Origin: Bradyrhizobium sp.
GTDB lineage: Bacteria > Pseudomonadota > Alphaproteobacteria > Rhizobiales > Xanthobacteraceae
Reading direction: 5' to 3'
Assembly (NCBI RefSeq): GCF_027451485.1
Contig: NZ_DAIDJE010000132.1
Location: forward strand, 1-64,000
Length of the DNA: 64,000 nucleotides
Shown here: positions 40,683-49,433 of the stretch, piece by piece
How positions within the stretch are numbered: position 1 is the stretch's first letter
How the letters are laid out: each line of letters opens with the position of its first letter
Translations under genes and position numbers: made by a program
The notes under the pieces: model-generated
Database searches by the model: none
Told to the model about the DNA's origin: nothing
The model's input: only the letters and a program-made list of their open reading frames with translations

Positions 40683-41132
40683 TTAGGACGGCCAATTCGC
40701 CATGATCGCCAACGTGGCCTCGTCGGGAATACCCTCATAGAACCTGTCGATCGCGGTCTGGAAAATAGCCCGCGCGCTAACTGCGCTGAACAGCGTCATG
40801 GACGAGCGAAATTTCATATCGTCCGGCGATCCAAAAATATCATGCGCGGTCTTTTCGGTGTTTCCGAGGACCAACTCCGTACATTCCAGGAGACGCCCGC
40901 TCAAAAGCGGGTGGGCAAGATAGGCCGACGCTTCCTCGCGCGAGCGAATCGCATAACGCGTTGCCATCGAGCTGCGCCCAAGACCAATGACTTGCGGAAA
41001 AATGAACCACATCCAGTGCATTTGCTTGCGTCCCCGGCGGAGTTCGGCGGTGACAGTCGAATACAAGGGATCCTGGGCCGCGATAAAGCGCTGAAGCTCG
41101 AAAGGATCCTGATGCAAGCCCGAAGGAGTCAT
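40683..41132 (-). CDS. DUF1810 family protein
   Basis: 149 aa from ATG 41132. The DUF1810 signature is clear: DPFELQRFIAAQDPLYSTV, ELRRGRKQMHWMWFIFPQV, GLGRSSMATRYAIRSREEA, YLAHPLLSGRLLECTELVL and DIFGSPDDMKFRSSMTLF. Structures of the family resemble macrodomain-adjacent or NADAR-like folds in some reports, but function is unsettled. It is a single gene, divergent from the PRC-barrel gene. Confidence 0.85.
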   Translation of the reverse strand: MTPSGLHQDPFELQRFIAAQDPLYSTVTAELRRGRKQMHWMWFIFPQVIGLGRSSMATRYAIRSREEASAYLAHPLLSGRLLECTELVLGNTEKTAHDIFGSPDDMKFRSSMTLFSAVSARAIFQTAIDRFYEGIPDEATLAIMANWPS

Positions 41133-41303
41133 GATGGTGCAACGAGTGCGGATGTGAGGAACGTAAGAAACAACTGGGGCCAAGGTTCCTGTGTGCAGAA
41201 GTGGGCGGACCACGTCTGTCCGGAGGCGCTGCAATGGCCGCTCAGCCGCGGAACGTTTATTGCGCTGTTCCGTTTCACACAGGCAAATCTGGAGGAGGTT
41301 TTC

Positions 41304-41696
41304 ATGAACAGGATTGCTATTGCGTGCTTTGCCGCCACAACTCTGGTTTCGGGTGCCTATGCGGCGACCACGGCGATGTCGACCGCGCCGTCTGACAGCG
41401 TCACGATAACCGACTACTACAAGCAGGACGTCTACAATCCTCAGCAATCGAAGATTGGGAGTGTTGACGACGTGCTCGTGGATAAATCCGGCAAGGTGAC
41501 CGCGCTTGTGATCGGCGTCGGCGGCTTCCTTGGCGCCGGCGAAAAGGACGTGATCGTGCCGTTTACGGCTGTGAAGAACGAAAAGAAAAACGACAAGTGG
41601 TACCTCACGCTGGACGAGTCGAAAGACAGCCTGAAAGGCGCGCCCGGCTTCCAATACAACAAGACCACCACGTCTTGGGAGCCGCAGAAGCGATAA
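41304..41696 (+). CDS. Exported PRC-barrel domain protein
   Basis: 130 aa from ATG 41304 after GGAGGAGG. The N-terminal signal (NRIAIACFAATTLVSGAYA) is followed by a PRC-barrel: DVYNPQQSKIGSVDDVLVDKSGKVTAL, VIGVGGFLGAGEKDVIVPF and KWYLTLDES. Periplasmic PRC-barrel proteins are numerous in Bradyrhizobium and often stress-induced. Two hairpins follow the stop. Confidence 0.85.
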   Translation: MNRIAIACFAATTLVSGAYAATTAMSTAPSDSVTITDYYKQDVYNPQQSKIGSVDDVLVDKSGKVTALVIGVGGFLGAGEKDVIVPFTAVKNEKKNDKWYLTLDESKDSLKGAPGFQYNKTTTSWEPQKR

Positions 41697-41710
41697 TTGT
41701 GCTCAATGTG

Positions 41711-41740
41711 AAGCCTCCGGCCGGTCGCGGCCGGGGGCTT
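41711..41740 (+). terminator. Terminator-like hairpin after the PRC-barrel gene
   Basis: Stem AAGCCTCCGGCC / GGCCGGGGGCTT (one wobble) with a six-base loop, ending in CTTTC, 14 bases past the stop. Confidence 0.65.
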
Positions 41741-41752
41741 TCAACCAAGCTT

Positions 41753-41790
41753 GGCAGAACCCGGGCGGACAATTCCGCCCGGGTTCTGCC
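41753..41790 (+). terminator. Perfect 16-bp hairpin, second terminator
   Basis: Arms GGCAGAACCCGGGCGG and CCGCCCGGGTTCTGCC around ACAATT. It is a perfect match, very stable, just behind the first hairpin. A tandem terminator is the simplest reading; the lack of a clean T-run leaves room for a protein-binding or mobile-element role. Confidence 0.6.
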
Positions 41791-42089
41791 GGACTCGGTT
41801 TGTTTCAGCGGACAAAACTGGTCTAAGGGACGCGCTCTTCTCCCGTGAGCGTTTTGCGGCTTCGACGCCCATGGCCTTGTCATGAGGCAGGCGGTGCACC
41901 AAACCCCAGGCCGCCACTGCCGGTTATTTTCTGGGTGTCATCATCGTCTGAGTCCCCATCATTTTTGTCGGCATCATTTTTCGATTCGACACTTCTGCGT
42001 GACCACAACAAACCGATCAGGCGCGAGGGAACGGAGCCCGCGCCGCTCTGTTGGTCCTTCAAATACATCAATCTGCGAAAGGTGATCAG

Positions 42090-43889
42090 ATGGCGCAGAC
42101 CGTCGGCGATTTCCTTGTTGAACGTTTGCACGCCTGGGGCGTGCGAAAGATATTCGGCTATCCCGGTGATGGCATCAACGGCGTATTCGGTGCGCTCAAC
42201 CGGGCACGAGGCAAGATCGAGTTTATCCAGGCGCGGCATGAGGAAATGGCTGCTTTCATGGCCTCCGCGTATGCGAAGTTCACTGGAGAACTCGGCGTAT
42301 GTATTGCGACGTCCGGCCCCGGTGCATCTCACCTTATAACAGGGTTGTACGACGCAAGGCTCGACCACATGCCGGTGCTCGCGATCGCGGGGCAGCAGGC
42401 GCGAACAGCGATCGGCGGCCACTATCAGCAGGAGGTCGATCTTCCGGCGATGTTCAAGGATGTCGCCGGTGCGTTTGTCCAGCAGGCGTCCTCGCCGGCG
42501 CAAGTGCGCCACCTTGTTGATCGGGCAGTGCGGACCGCGATCGGCGAACGCAGGGTGACGGCGATCATAATGCCGAACGACTTGCAGGAACTCGCCTACG
42601 TGGAGCCTCCCCGTGCGCATGGCACCGTTCACTCCGGCGTCGGGTTTACCCGGCCGAAGACCGTTCCGTATGAGGCCGACCTGCGCAGAGCCGCCGATGT
42701 GCTTAATAGCGGCAAGAAAGTCGCACTCCTTGTGGGCGCTGGCGCACTGGGCGCGGCCGATCAAGTCATTGCGGTCGCCGACAAGCTCGGCGCGGGCGCA
42801 GCAAAGGCGCTGCTTGGCAAGGCGGTGTTGCCGGACGATCTGCCGTGGGTCACCGGCTCGATCGGCATGCTCGGAACCGAACCGAGCTATGACCTGATGA
42901 TGGAATGCGACACGTTGCTGATGATCGGCTCAGGCTTTCCATACTCCGAATTTCTTCCGAAGGAAGGAAAGGCGCGGGGTGTTCAGATCGATATCGCGCC
43001 GGACATGCTGTCGTTACGCTATCCAATGGAAGTCAATCTGGTCGGCGATGCCGCTGAAACGCTGAGAGCGCTGTTGCCATTGCTGGACCAGAAAGCAGAT
43101 GGCACATGGCGGAAGCGGATCGCATCCAATCTGGACAAGTGGTGGAAGACGCTCGAAGAGCGCGCGATGCAGCCGGCGAAGCCGGTCAATCCGCAGCGCA
43201 TAGCCTGGGAGCTTTCGCCGAGGCTTCCCGACCGCGTCATTCTGACCAGCGACTCCGGATCCTGCGCCAATTGGTACGCGCGTGACGTCAAGATCAGACG
43301 CGGCATGATGGGTTCATTGTCGGGCGGCCTTGCATCGATGGGCGCCGCAGTCCCCTACGCCATCGCGGCCAAGTTCGCTCATTCGGATCGGCCGGTCATT
43401 GCGATGGTCGGTGATGGTGCGATGCAGATGAATAACATGGCTGAATTGATCACTGTCGCGAAATACTGGCGCCGGTGGATTGATCACCGCTGGATCGTGT
43501 GCGTGCTCAACAACGAGGACCTCAACCAGGTGACCTGGGAGCAGCGGGTCATGGAAGGCGACCCGAAATTCGAGGCTTCGCAGCAAATTCCCAACGTTCC
43601 GTATCATCGCTTTGCCGAACTGATCGGCTTGAAGGGAATTTATGTCGACAACCCGAACCGGCTTGGCGCGGCATGGGAGGAGGCGCTCGCCGCCGACCGT
43701 CCGGTCGTGCTCGAGGTCAAGACCGATCCGGAGGTGCCGCCACTGCCGCCTCATATCACGTTGCAGCAGGCCAAAAAGTTTACTGAAGCCTTGATCAAGG
43801 GCGATCCAAATGAATCTCGGGTAATCGCAGGTGCGGCCCGTCAGGTTCTGGAGTCGATTTTGCCCGGAGGGAGCAGGGACGATGGATGA
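42090..43889 (+). CDS. Thiamine-pyrophosphate enzyme, pyruvate-oxidase/dehydrogenase-like
   Basis: 599 aa from ATG 42090 after GAAAGGTGA. Three-domain TPP enzyme: N-terminal Pyr domain (GVRKIFGYPGDGINGVFGALNR, RHEEMAAFMASAYAKFTGELGVCIATSGPGASHLI with the catalytic Glu), a central domain, and the PP domain with the TPP motif GDGAMQMNN. The acetolactate-synthase/PoxB/glyoxylate-carboligase superfamily fits best; Bradyrhizobium homologues are usually annotated thiamine-pyrophosphate-requiring protein. It heads an operon of five genes. The substrate is probably a 2-oxo acid produced by, or feeding, the enolase-type and GMC enzymes next to it. Confidence 0.85.
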   Translation: MAQTVGDFLVERLHAWGVRKIFGYPGDGINGVFGALNRARGKIEFIQARHEEMAAFMASAYAKFTGELGVCIATSGPGASHLITGLYDARLDHMPVLAIAGQQARTAIGGHYQQEVDLPAMFKDVAGAFVQQASSPAQVRHLVDRAVRTAIGERRVTAIIMPNDLQELAYVEPPRAHGTVHSGVGFTRPKTVPYEADLRRAADVLNSGKKVALLVGAGALGAADQVIAVADKLGAGAAKALLGKAVLPDDLPWVTGSIGMLGTEPSYDLMMECDTLLMIGSGFPYSEFLPKEGKARGVQIDIAPDMLSLRYPMEVNLVGDAAETLRALLPLLDQKADGTWRKRIASNLDKWWKTLEERAMQPAKPVNPQRIAWELSPRLPDRVILTSDSGSCANWYARDVKIRRGMMGSLSGGLASMGAAVPYAIAAKFAHSDRPVIAMVGDGAMQMNNMAELITVAKYWRRWIDHRWIVCVLNNEDLNQVTWEQRVMEGDPKFEASQQIPNVPYHRFAELIGLKGIYVDNPNRLGAAWEEALAADRPVVLEVKTDPEVPPLPPHITLQQAKKFTEALIKGDPNESRVIAGAARQVLESILPGGSRDDG

Positions 43890-45000
43890 GCGCTGTGGCG
43901 CGCCGATCACTGCGGTCCGCGCGGCAGCCTATCGCATCCCCACCGATCGGCCCGAGGCGGACGGCACGCTGGCATGGACGTCAACGGTCCTGGTTGTCGT
44001 CCGTGTTTACACCGGCAGCGATCGCGGGATCGGCATGACGTACGCACATTCCTCGGTGGTTGGTCTCATTGAGGAGATGCTTGGGCCGGCCGTCAGCGGC
44101 TACGACTGCTTTGATATTGCCGGTTGCTGGATCGCGATGCAGCGCGCAGTGCGCAATCTCGGTCGTTCTGGAATCGCCGGTTGCGCGATCTCGGCGATCG
44201 ACCTCGCACTTTGGGACCTCAAGGCAAAAATCCTGTCGGTATCCCTTGCAAAGCTGCTCGGGTGCTGTCGCGACCGGGTGCCGGTCTACGGCAGCGGCGG
44301 TTTCACCTCATACTCGGACAGCGAACTGCGTGAGCAACTCGGGCGTTGGGCGCAGGTTGATAAGTGCCGTTTCGTCAAGATGAAGATCGGCAGCGAACCC
44401 TGGCGTGATCCGAAACGTACCGAGGTCGCCCGCGCCGCTATCGGCGAATGCCAGCTGTTTGTTGATGCTAACGGCGCGTTTGCCGTGCAGCAGGCTTTAC
44501 GGTTCGCAGAGCAGACGCGGGATATCGATCTCCGTTGGTTCGAGGAGCCGGTTTCGTCCGACGACGTGCAGGGGTTGCAGGACGTCCGCAAGGGGGCGCC
44601 CGCCGGCGTGGACGTGGCCGCTGGCGAGTATATCTTTACGCTCGATGACGCGCGCGTTTTGCTGGGCTGCGATGCGGTAGACGTGCTTCAAGCCGACGTG
44701 ACACGCTGCGGCGGCATAACGGGCTTTCTCACGGTATCGACCCTTGCCGAGGCGAGCCACATCGACACATCGGCGCATTGCGCGCCATCGATGCACCGGA
44801 ACGTCGCCTGCGCCATCCCGAAATTGCGCCACATCGAATGGTTTCACGATCATGTCCGCATCGAGCAGATGCTGTTCGATGGCGCGCCGACCATCGAGGA
44901 TGGAACGATCGCGCCGGACTTTACCCGGCCCGGCCACGGGCTCGAATTCAAGGCTTCCGACGCTGCACGCTATCTCGCGTCGGGGGAGGCGCTGACATGA
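43882..45000 (+). CDS. Enolase-superfamily (mandelate racemase/muconate-lactonizing-like) enzyme
   Basis: 372 aa from ATG 43882, overlapping the previous stop by eight bases, with GGAGG upstream. Barrel motifs: FVKMKIGSEPW (catalytic Lys), LFVDANGAFA, WFEEPVSSDD and VAAGEYIF (three metal ligands), DVLQADVTRCGGITG and SAHCAPSMH (His). It is a sugar-acid dehydratase or racemase type rather than enolase itself. Fit with the operon: dehydration of an aldonic acid to a 2-keto-3-deoxy acid, or an epimerisation, before oxidation. Confidence 0.88.
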   Translation: MDERCGAPITAVRAAAYRIPTDRPEADGTLAWTSTVLVVVRVYTGSDRGIGMTYAHSSVVGLIEEMLGPAVSGYDCFDIAGCWIAMQRAVRNLGRSGIAGCAISAIDLALWDLKAKILSVSLAKLLGCCRDRVPVYGSGGFTSYSDSELREQLGRWAQVDKCRFVKMKIGSEPWRDPKRTEVARAAIGECQLFVDANGAFAVQQALRFAEQTRDIDLRWFEEPVSSDDVQGLQDVRKGAPAGVDVAAGEYIFTLDDARVLLGCDAVDVLQADVTRCGGITGFLTVSTLAEASHIDTSAHCAPSMHRNVACAIPKLRHIEWFHDHVRIEQMLFDGAPTIEDGTIAPDFTRPGHGLEFKASDAARYLASGEALT

Positions 45001-45962
45001 GGGCGGCGCGAATAACCAGAAGGCAGCAAGACTCGCTGACCTCCCTTCATGAGGCGGCGAGCAATCTGCGGCAAAAATATGCCGTGCCGGATGTGCTGCG
45101 AACCCATGTGCGGCCCGTGACCACCTCGTCTCGCGAAGCCCAATGGCGGAATGCCGCGGGCAGACAGCTCAATCTCGGAGCGGCGCTGCTTTCGTTGTCG
45201 GTGCTGGCGGACAGTGGCATCGAGCATTATCGCGGGTCATTCCAGAACCGCGCGATGTATGTCCCTTTGGGCGTCTCGGCGCTTGCACTGGCTGCCAGTT
45301 TGTTTGGTGTCCTCGACACGCGCGCAAGGTCGCATGTTCTCCGCGACGGCCTCTATGGTGTTGCGGCGATGACGGGCGTGATCGGCCTGGGCTTCCACGG
45401 TTACAATATTCTGAAAAGGCCTGGCCGCTTCTCGTGGCTCAACCTGTTCTACGCAGCTCCCCTCGGTGCGCCTGTGGCGCTGCTGCTGGCCGGCGCGCTC
45501 GGCCGGGGTGCGGAAAAGGTGCGGGAAGATCGCTCGTCCAGGATCTTGGGCCACCCAGCCGGTCAGACGCTCGGCCTCCTGACATCAGCGGGGTTGGCGG
45601 GGACCGCTGCCGAGGCGGGATTGCTGCACTTTCGCGGCGCGTTTCAGAATCCAGGCATGTTTCTTCCAGTCACGCTGCCGCCCGTGGCTGCCGGCCTGCT
45701 TGCCGCGAGCGTGATCAATCCCGGCAACGCTCTCCGGCGCGCGGCGAAGGCCTGCCTCAACCTCACGGCGCTGCTCGGCTTTGCCGGCGTAGCGTTCCAT
45801 GCTTACGGCGTCTCGCGCAGCATGGGGGGCTGGCGCAACTGGAGCCAGAACCTGCTAGGCGGACCTCCCTTGCCGGCGCCCCCGTCCTTCACGGGTCTTG
45901 CGCTCGGCGGACTTGCTGCACTTTCGCTGGTAGACAAGGAACAACGAAGCCCATCGACATGA
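44997..45962 (+). CDS. Integral membrane protein of unknown function
   Basis: 321 aa with a soluble N-terminus (about 60 residues) and roughly eight membrane helices arranged as two similar halves: LGAALLSLSVLADSGIEHYRG with SFQNRAMYVPLGV in the first, and LGLLTSAGLAGTAAEAGLLHFR with AFQNPGMFLPVTLPPVAAG in the second. The repeat IEHYRG.FQN.. / LHFRGAFQNPGMFLP shows internal duplication. I know no family name. Coupled by ATGA overlaps to the enolase-type gene and to the following gluconate-dehydrogenase-like gene, so it probably anchors or passes electrons for the GMC enzyme. Confidence 0.75.
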   Translation: MRAARITRRQQDSLTSLHEAASNLRQKYAVPDVLRTHVRPVTTSSREAQWRNAAGRQLNLGAALLSLSVLADSGIEHYRGSFQNRAMYVPLGVSALALAASLFGVLDTRARSHVLRDGLYGVAAMTGVIGLGFHGYNILKRPGRFSWLNLFYAAPLGAPVALLLAGALGRGAEKVREDRSSRILGHPAGQTLGLLTSAGLAGTAAEAGLLHFRGAFQNPGMFLPVTLPPVAAGLLAASVINPGNALRRAAKACLNLTALLGFAGVAFHAYGVSRSMGGWRNWSQNLLGGPPLPAPPSFTGLALGGLAALSLVDKEQRSPST

Positions 45963-46606
45963 CCGAGCGCTACCCCGGCTACAACGTTCTCAACAAGCGC
46001 AACTCGCCTTCCTGGAATGACCAGACGCGCGAGGTCATCGACGCGCGGCTTGCCATCGATGAGGATTTTCACCGGTTCTGCGATCAGGCCGAGTGGCGAG
46101 CCCTGCGTGCGATCTGCGAACAGATCGTTCCGCAGCCGGCTCATCATTTTCCGAAGGCGCCGATCGCGGCGATGATTGATCAAAAGCTCTATTCCGGCAA
46201 AGGCGATGGCTATCGCGACGCGCGGCTCCCCGCCCAGGGCGACGCGTGGCGGAAAGGTCTTGCGGCGATCGATGCCGAGGCTGCGCTCGAAAGCGGCAAG
46301 TCGTTTTGCGAATTAGGGCAGGAGCAACAGCGTGCGGTGCTGCGCAAGGTGCAAAAGGGAGAGGTTGCCAGCCCCGCCTGGGCGGGACTTCCAGCGCAGC
46401 TGTTTTTTGCCAAACGCCTGCTGCACGACATTGTCACTGCGTATTACGCGCATCCCGCCTCCTGGAGCGAGATCGGGTTCGGCGGCCCGGCAAGCCCGCG
46501 CGGTTATGTCCGGATGAACTTTGATCGCCGCGACCCGTGGGAAGCAGCCGAGGCAAAAGTCGGCCGCGAAGAAGAGGCGCGCCGGGACAACGAACATGTC
46601 GGCTGA
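45959..46606 (+). CDS. Gluconate 2-dehydrogenase subunit 3-like protein
   Basis: 215 aa. The middle region (FCDQAEWRALRAICEQIVPQPAHHFPKAPIAAMID, QLFFAKRLLHDIVTAYYAHPASWSEIGFGGPASPRGYVR) matches the small gamma subunit of membrane-linked GMC dehydrogenases. The usual Tat signal is missing, so transport would have to occur with the catalytic partner or the complex is cytoplasmic. It overlaps the membrane gene upstream by four bases and the GMC gene downstream by 11. Confidence 0.82.
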   Translation: MTERYPGYNVLNKRNSPSWNDQTREVIDARLAIDEDFHRFCDQAEWRALRAICEQIVPQPAHHFPKAPIAAMIDQKLYSGKGDGYRDARLPAQGDAWRKGLAAIDAEAALESGKSFCELGQEQQRAVLRKVQKGEVASPAWAGLPAQLFFAKRLLHDIVTAYYAHPASWSEIGFGGPASPRGYVRMNFDRRDPWEAAEAKVGREEEARRDNEHVG

Positions 46607-48245
46607 AACCGCACCTCGTGCCCTCAACGGGCGCGCCCCCGACGTATTCCGGCCAGGCGGCTGGGTAACGATGCGCGAGTATCGGGAAGACCAGCCCGTG
46701 GATTTCGCGATTGTCGGTACCGGCGCCGGCGGCGGAACGCTGGCCTGTAAGCTGGCCGAGTACGGCTTTTCAGTCGTTGCGTTCGACGCCGGGCCCTATT
46801 GGCGTCCGCTGGAGGACTTTGCTTCCGACGAGATGCATCAGTCTAAACTCTATTGGACCGACGAGCGCATTGTCGATGGTGAAAATCCGCTCCAACTCGG
46901 ATCCAACAATTCAGGAAAGAGCGTTGGCGGGTCGACGGTTCATTTCGCGATGGTCTCGCTGCGCTTCCGGCCAGAATGGTTCAAGTCGCTGAGCATACTC
47001 GGCTATGGCGCGGACTGGCCGATCGATTGGCGCGAGATGTGGGACTATTACGCCGAGGTTGAGCAGACCCTGAAGGTCTCCGGTCCGATCAATTATCCAT
47101 GGGGGCCGAAACGCCCGCGCTATCCCTATCGCGCGCATGAACTGAACGCGGCTGCCCTGGTGCTTGCAGAAGGGGCCGAGGCACTTGGCATCGGCTGGAC
47201 GGCGACCCCGCTTGCAACGCTTTCCGCCCCGCGCGGTCTGGCACACCCCTGCGTCTATCGCGGCATGTGCGTGATCGGGTGCTCGACCAATGCCAAGCAG
47301 AGCGTGCTCGTGACCTGGCTGCCACGTGCGCTTGAGGCCGGGGCGGAGATTCGCGACCTCGCCATGGTTGGCTCGATCGAACATGACTCCCGCGGCCTCG
47401 TCACCGGCGTGCACTATCTGCGCGAGGGACGCTGGCGCTTCCAGAAGGCCAGAAACGTCGTGGTCGCCGGCTATTCCATCGAGACCCCGCGGCTTCTTCT
47501 CAATTCCGCGAGCGGAAAATTCCCGCAAGGCCTTGCGAATTCGTCCGGCCTTGTCGGCAAGAATCTGATGGTCCAGGCGAATCAGGCGGTCTGGGGCATC
47601 AGCGACCGCGAGATACGCTCATACAAGGGCCCGCCGTCGTTGGCCATCACGGAACACTGGAACTATTCCGATGAAGGGAAAGACTTCCACGGCGGCTATA
47701 GCTATATGAGCCAGGGACCGCTTCCGATGTTATGGGGAGCCACGCAATCCAGCAAACGCGGGCTATGGGGCCAGGCGCTTCTCGATGAGATGGAAAAGTA
47801 CAACCATCAGGTTGGCCTGAAAATCGTCGGGGAAACCTTGCCGCAGGAGCGCAACTGCGTCACGCTGACTGACGAGCGCGACCAATATGGCTTGCGCATC
47901 CCCCGCGTTACCCATTCCTACTCCGATAATGACAAGCGATTGATCGCGCACTCGCTCCGGTTCATGCGGCAGGCGCTTCAAGCGACCGGGGCTCGCGACA
48001 TCTGGGATGAAACAGATGACACTTGTCATCTCAACGGGACGGCACGAATGGGGTTCGACCGCAAGAGTAGCGTCGTCAATGCAGATTGTCGCTCCTGGGA
48101 TATCCCAAATCTCTGGATTTGCGACGGTTCGGTGTTTCCGACGGTGGGCGGGGTCAATCCTTCGCTCACCATTCAGGCCATCGCATGCCGCACGGCCGAC
48201 CGGATCAGGGCCATGGCGCGGCGCGGAGAACTTATCACCACTTAG
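46596..48245 (+). CDS. GMC-family oxidoreductase (gluconate/sorbose dehydrogenase-like), FAD-dependent
   Basis: 549 aa from ATG 46596. FAD-binding VGTGAGGGTLACKLAEYGF near the N-terminus, GSNNSGKSVGGSTVHFAMVSLRF, the GMC signature region VVAGYSIETPRLLLNS, and C-terminal HLNGTARMG and VNPSLTIQAIACRTADRI. It oxidises a polyol or aldonic acid. Together with the subunit-3-like protein it would form a two- or three-part dehydrogenase; a cytochrome subunit is lacking here. Last gene of the five-gene operon. Confidence 0.88.
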   Translation: MSAETAPRALNGRAPDVFRPGGWVTMREYREDQPVDFAIVGTGAGGGTLACKLAEYGFSVVAFDAGPYWRPLEDFASDEMHQSKLYWTDERIVDGENPLQLGSNNSGKSVGGSTVHFAMVSLRFRPEWFKSLSILGYGADWPIDWREMWDYYAEVEQTLKVSGPINYPWGPKRPRYPYRAHELNAAALVLAEGAEALGIGWTATPLATLSAPRGLAHPCVYRGMCVIGCSTNAKQSVLVTWLPRALEAGAEIRDLAMVGSIEHDSRGLVTGVHYLREGRWRFQKARNVVVAGYSIETPRLLLNSASGKFPQGLANSSGLVGKNLMVQANQAVWGISDREIRSYKGPPSLAITEHWNYSDEGKDFHGGYSYMSQGPLPMLWGATQSSKRGLWGQALLDEMEKYNHQVGLKIVGETLPQERNCVTLTDERDQYGLRIPRVTHSYSDNDKRLIAHSLRFMRQALQATGARDIWDETDDTCHLNGTARMGFDRKSSVVNADCRSWDIPNLWICDGSVFPTVGGVNPSLTIQAIACRTADRIRAMARRGELITT

Positions 48246-48281
48246 CCGCAGCTGTTGTCCGGTCGAACCGCTCACCTACAT

Positions 48282-49292
48282 TCATCGACCCTGTCGCCGG
48301 GCAGCCAAGGCGCCGAGTGCGAAGAACACAGCTGCGCCGGCGATGACGCTGCCCGCCCGCGCTACTTCTCCGCTCACCAGTGGAGCACGTGAAGCAGATA
48401 TCGCGTCGAATGAGCCGTGGGTGCGATGGAGCCGCGTGACGGGGTGATCGAGATTGTCTTCGCGTCCGGGCACGAGTCGGGTGTTCGTCTGCTGGCCCGC
48501 AATGGCCTTCTGCGCGAGGTAGTGATCCAGCCATGCAGGCGCGATGGTATTGGCCAGAATGGTCGTGAGCGTTTGCCACCCGAGCCAATATTCCCGCGCC
48601 GAGCGCCGGGCCACGCGGAACACGGCGTCAGCGACGACTTCTGGCTGAACCGGTTGTCCCATGGGGCGCGGGCTGTTGCGCGTGTGCGCGCGCGCCCAGT
48701 CGAACTGCGGCGTATTGACAGCGGGAAGATCGACAATGCTGACGATGATGCCGGACCCCTCATGCAGCAGTTCCGTGCGAAGCGCATCGGTGAAGCCGCG
48801 AATGGCATGCTTGGCTCCGCAATATGCAGCCTGAAGCGGGATGCCGCGGTAGGCGAGCGCTGACCCGATCTGGATGATGCGGCCGCGTCGTCTCGGCCGC
48901 ATCGACTTCAGGGCCGCCATCGTTCCGTGTACGAAGCCAAGATAGCAAACCTCAGTAACCCGCCGGAATTCGTCGGGATGAGTTTCGGCAACCGTTGAAA
49001 ACAGCGTCTCCATGGCGTCGTTGACCCAGATGTCGATCTTGCCGAGGCGTTGTTCCAGGCGCTCGGCAGCTTCAAACATGGCGTCGGCGTCGGCGACGTC
49101 GATGGCCTCATACTCCGCTTCCGCTCCCATGGCCTGCAATTCCTGCTGGACGTCCCTCAATGCCGCCTCGTCACGGGCTATCAGGCCGATGCGATCGTGG
49201 GCGCGAGCAAAGCGGTGCGCAATCGCGCGGCCGACGCCGGCTGAAGCGCCGGTGACAATGATGGTGCGAGACGACTGGCTGTAGGGCGACAT
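48282..49292 (-). CDS. Short-chain dehydrogenase/reductase with C-terminal membrane anchor
   Basis: 336 aa from ATG 49292. Classical SDR: cofactor motif TGASAGVG, Ser region IIQIGSALAYR, and active-site YCGAKHA. After the SDR core comes a basic linker and a hydrophobic C-terminal helix (ARAGSVIAGAAVFFALGALA) with a basic end, so the enzyme is probably membrane-tethered. Such long SDRs with a C-terminal tail are common next to GMC-type genes in rhizobia. Substrate unknown. Confidence 0.85.
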   Translation of the reverse strand: MSPYSQSSRTIIVTGASAGVGRAIAHRFARAHDRIGLIARDEAALRDVQQELQAMGAEAEYEAIDVADADAMFEAAERLEQRLGKIDIWVNDAMETLFSTVAETHPDEFRRVTEVCYLGFVHGTMAALKSMRPRRRGRIIQIGSALAYRGIPLQAAYCGAKHAIRGFTDALRTELLHEGSGIIVSIVDLPAVNTPQFDWARAHTRNSPRPMGQPVQPEVVADAVFRVARRSAREYWLGWQTLTTILANTIAPAWLDHYLAQKAIAGQQTNTRLVPGREDNLDHPVTRLHRTHGSFDAISASRAPLVSGEVARAGSVIAGAAVFFALGALAARRQGR

Positions 49293-49383
49293 GACGTTTG
49301 ATCCCGGTTTCAACCAACCAACGATCTCATCTTCTCATCGTTTCATCTGGAGCCTGAAAGCGAAACAGTTTCACAAACAAAAA

Positions 49384-49414
49384 ATCGGTCGCGCGAGGTC
49401 TTCGCGCGGCCGAT
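49384..49414 (-). terminator. Rho-independent terminator of the peptidoglycan-binding gene
   Basis: Arms ATCGGTCGCGCGA and TCGCGCGGCCGAT (one wobble) with a five-base loop. Read on the minus strand, the stem is followed by a T-run (TTTTTTGTTT) about 20 bases after the gene stop. Confidence 0.75.
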
Positions 49415-49433
49415 CAGTCTGGAGGGAGCCAGA

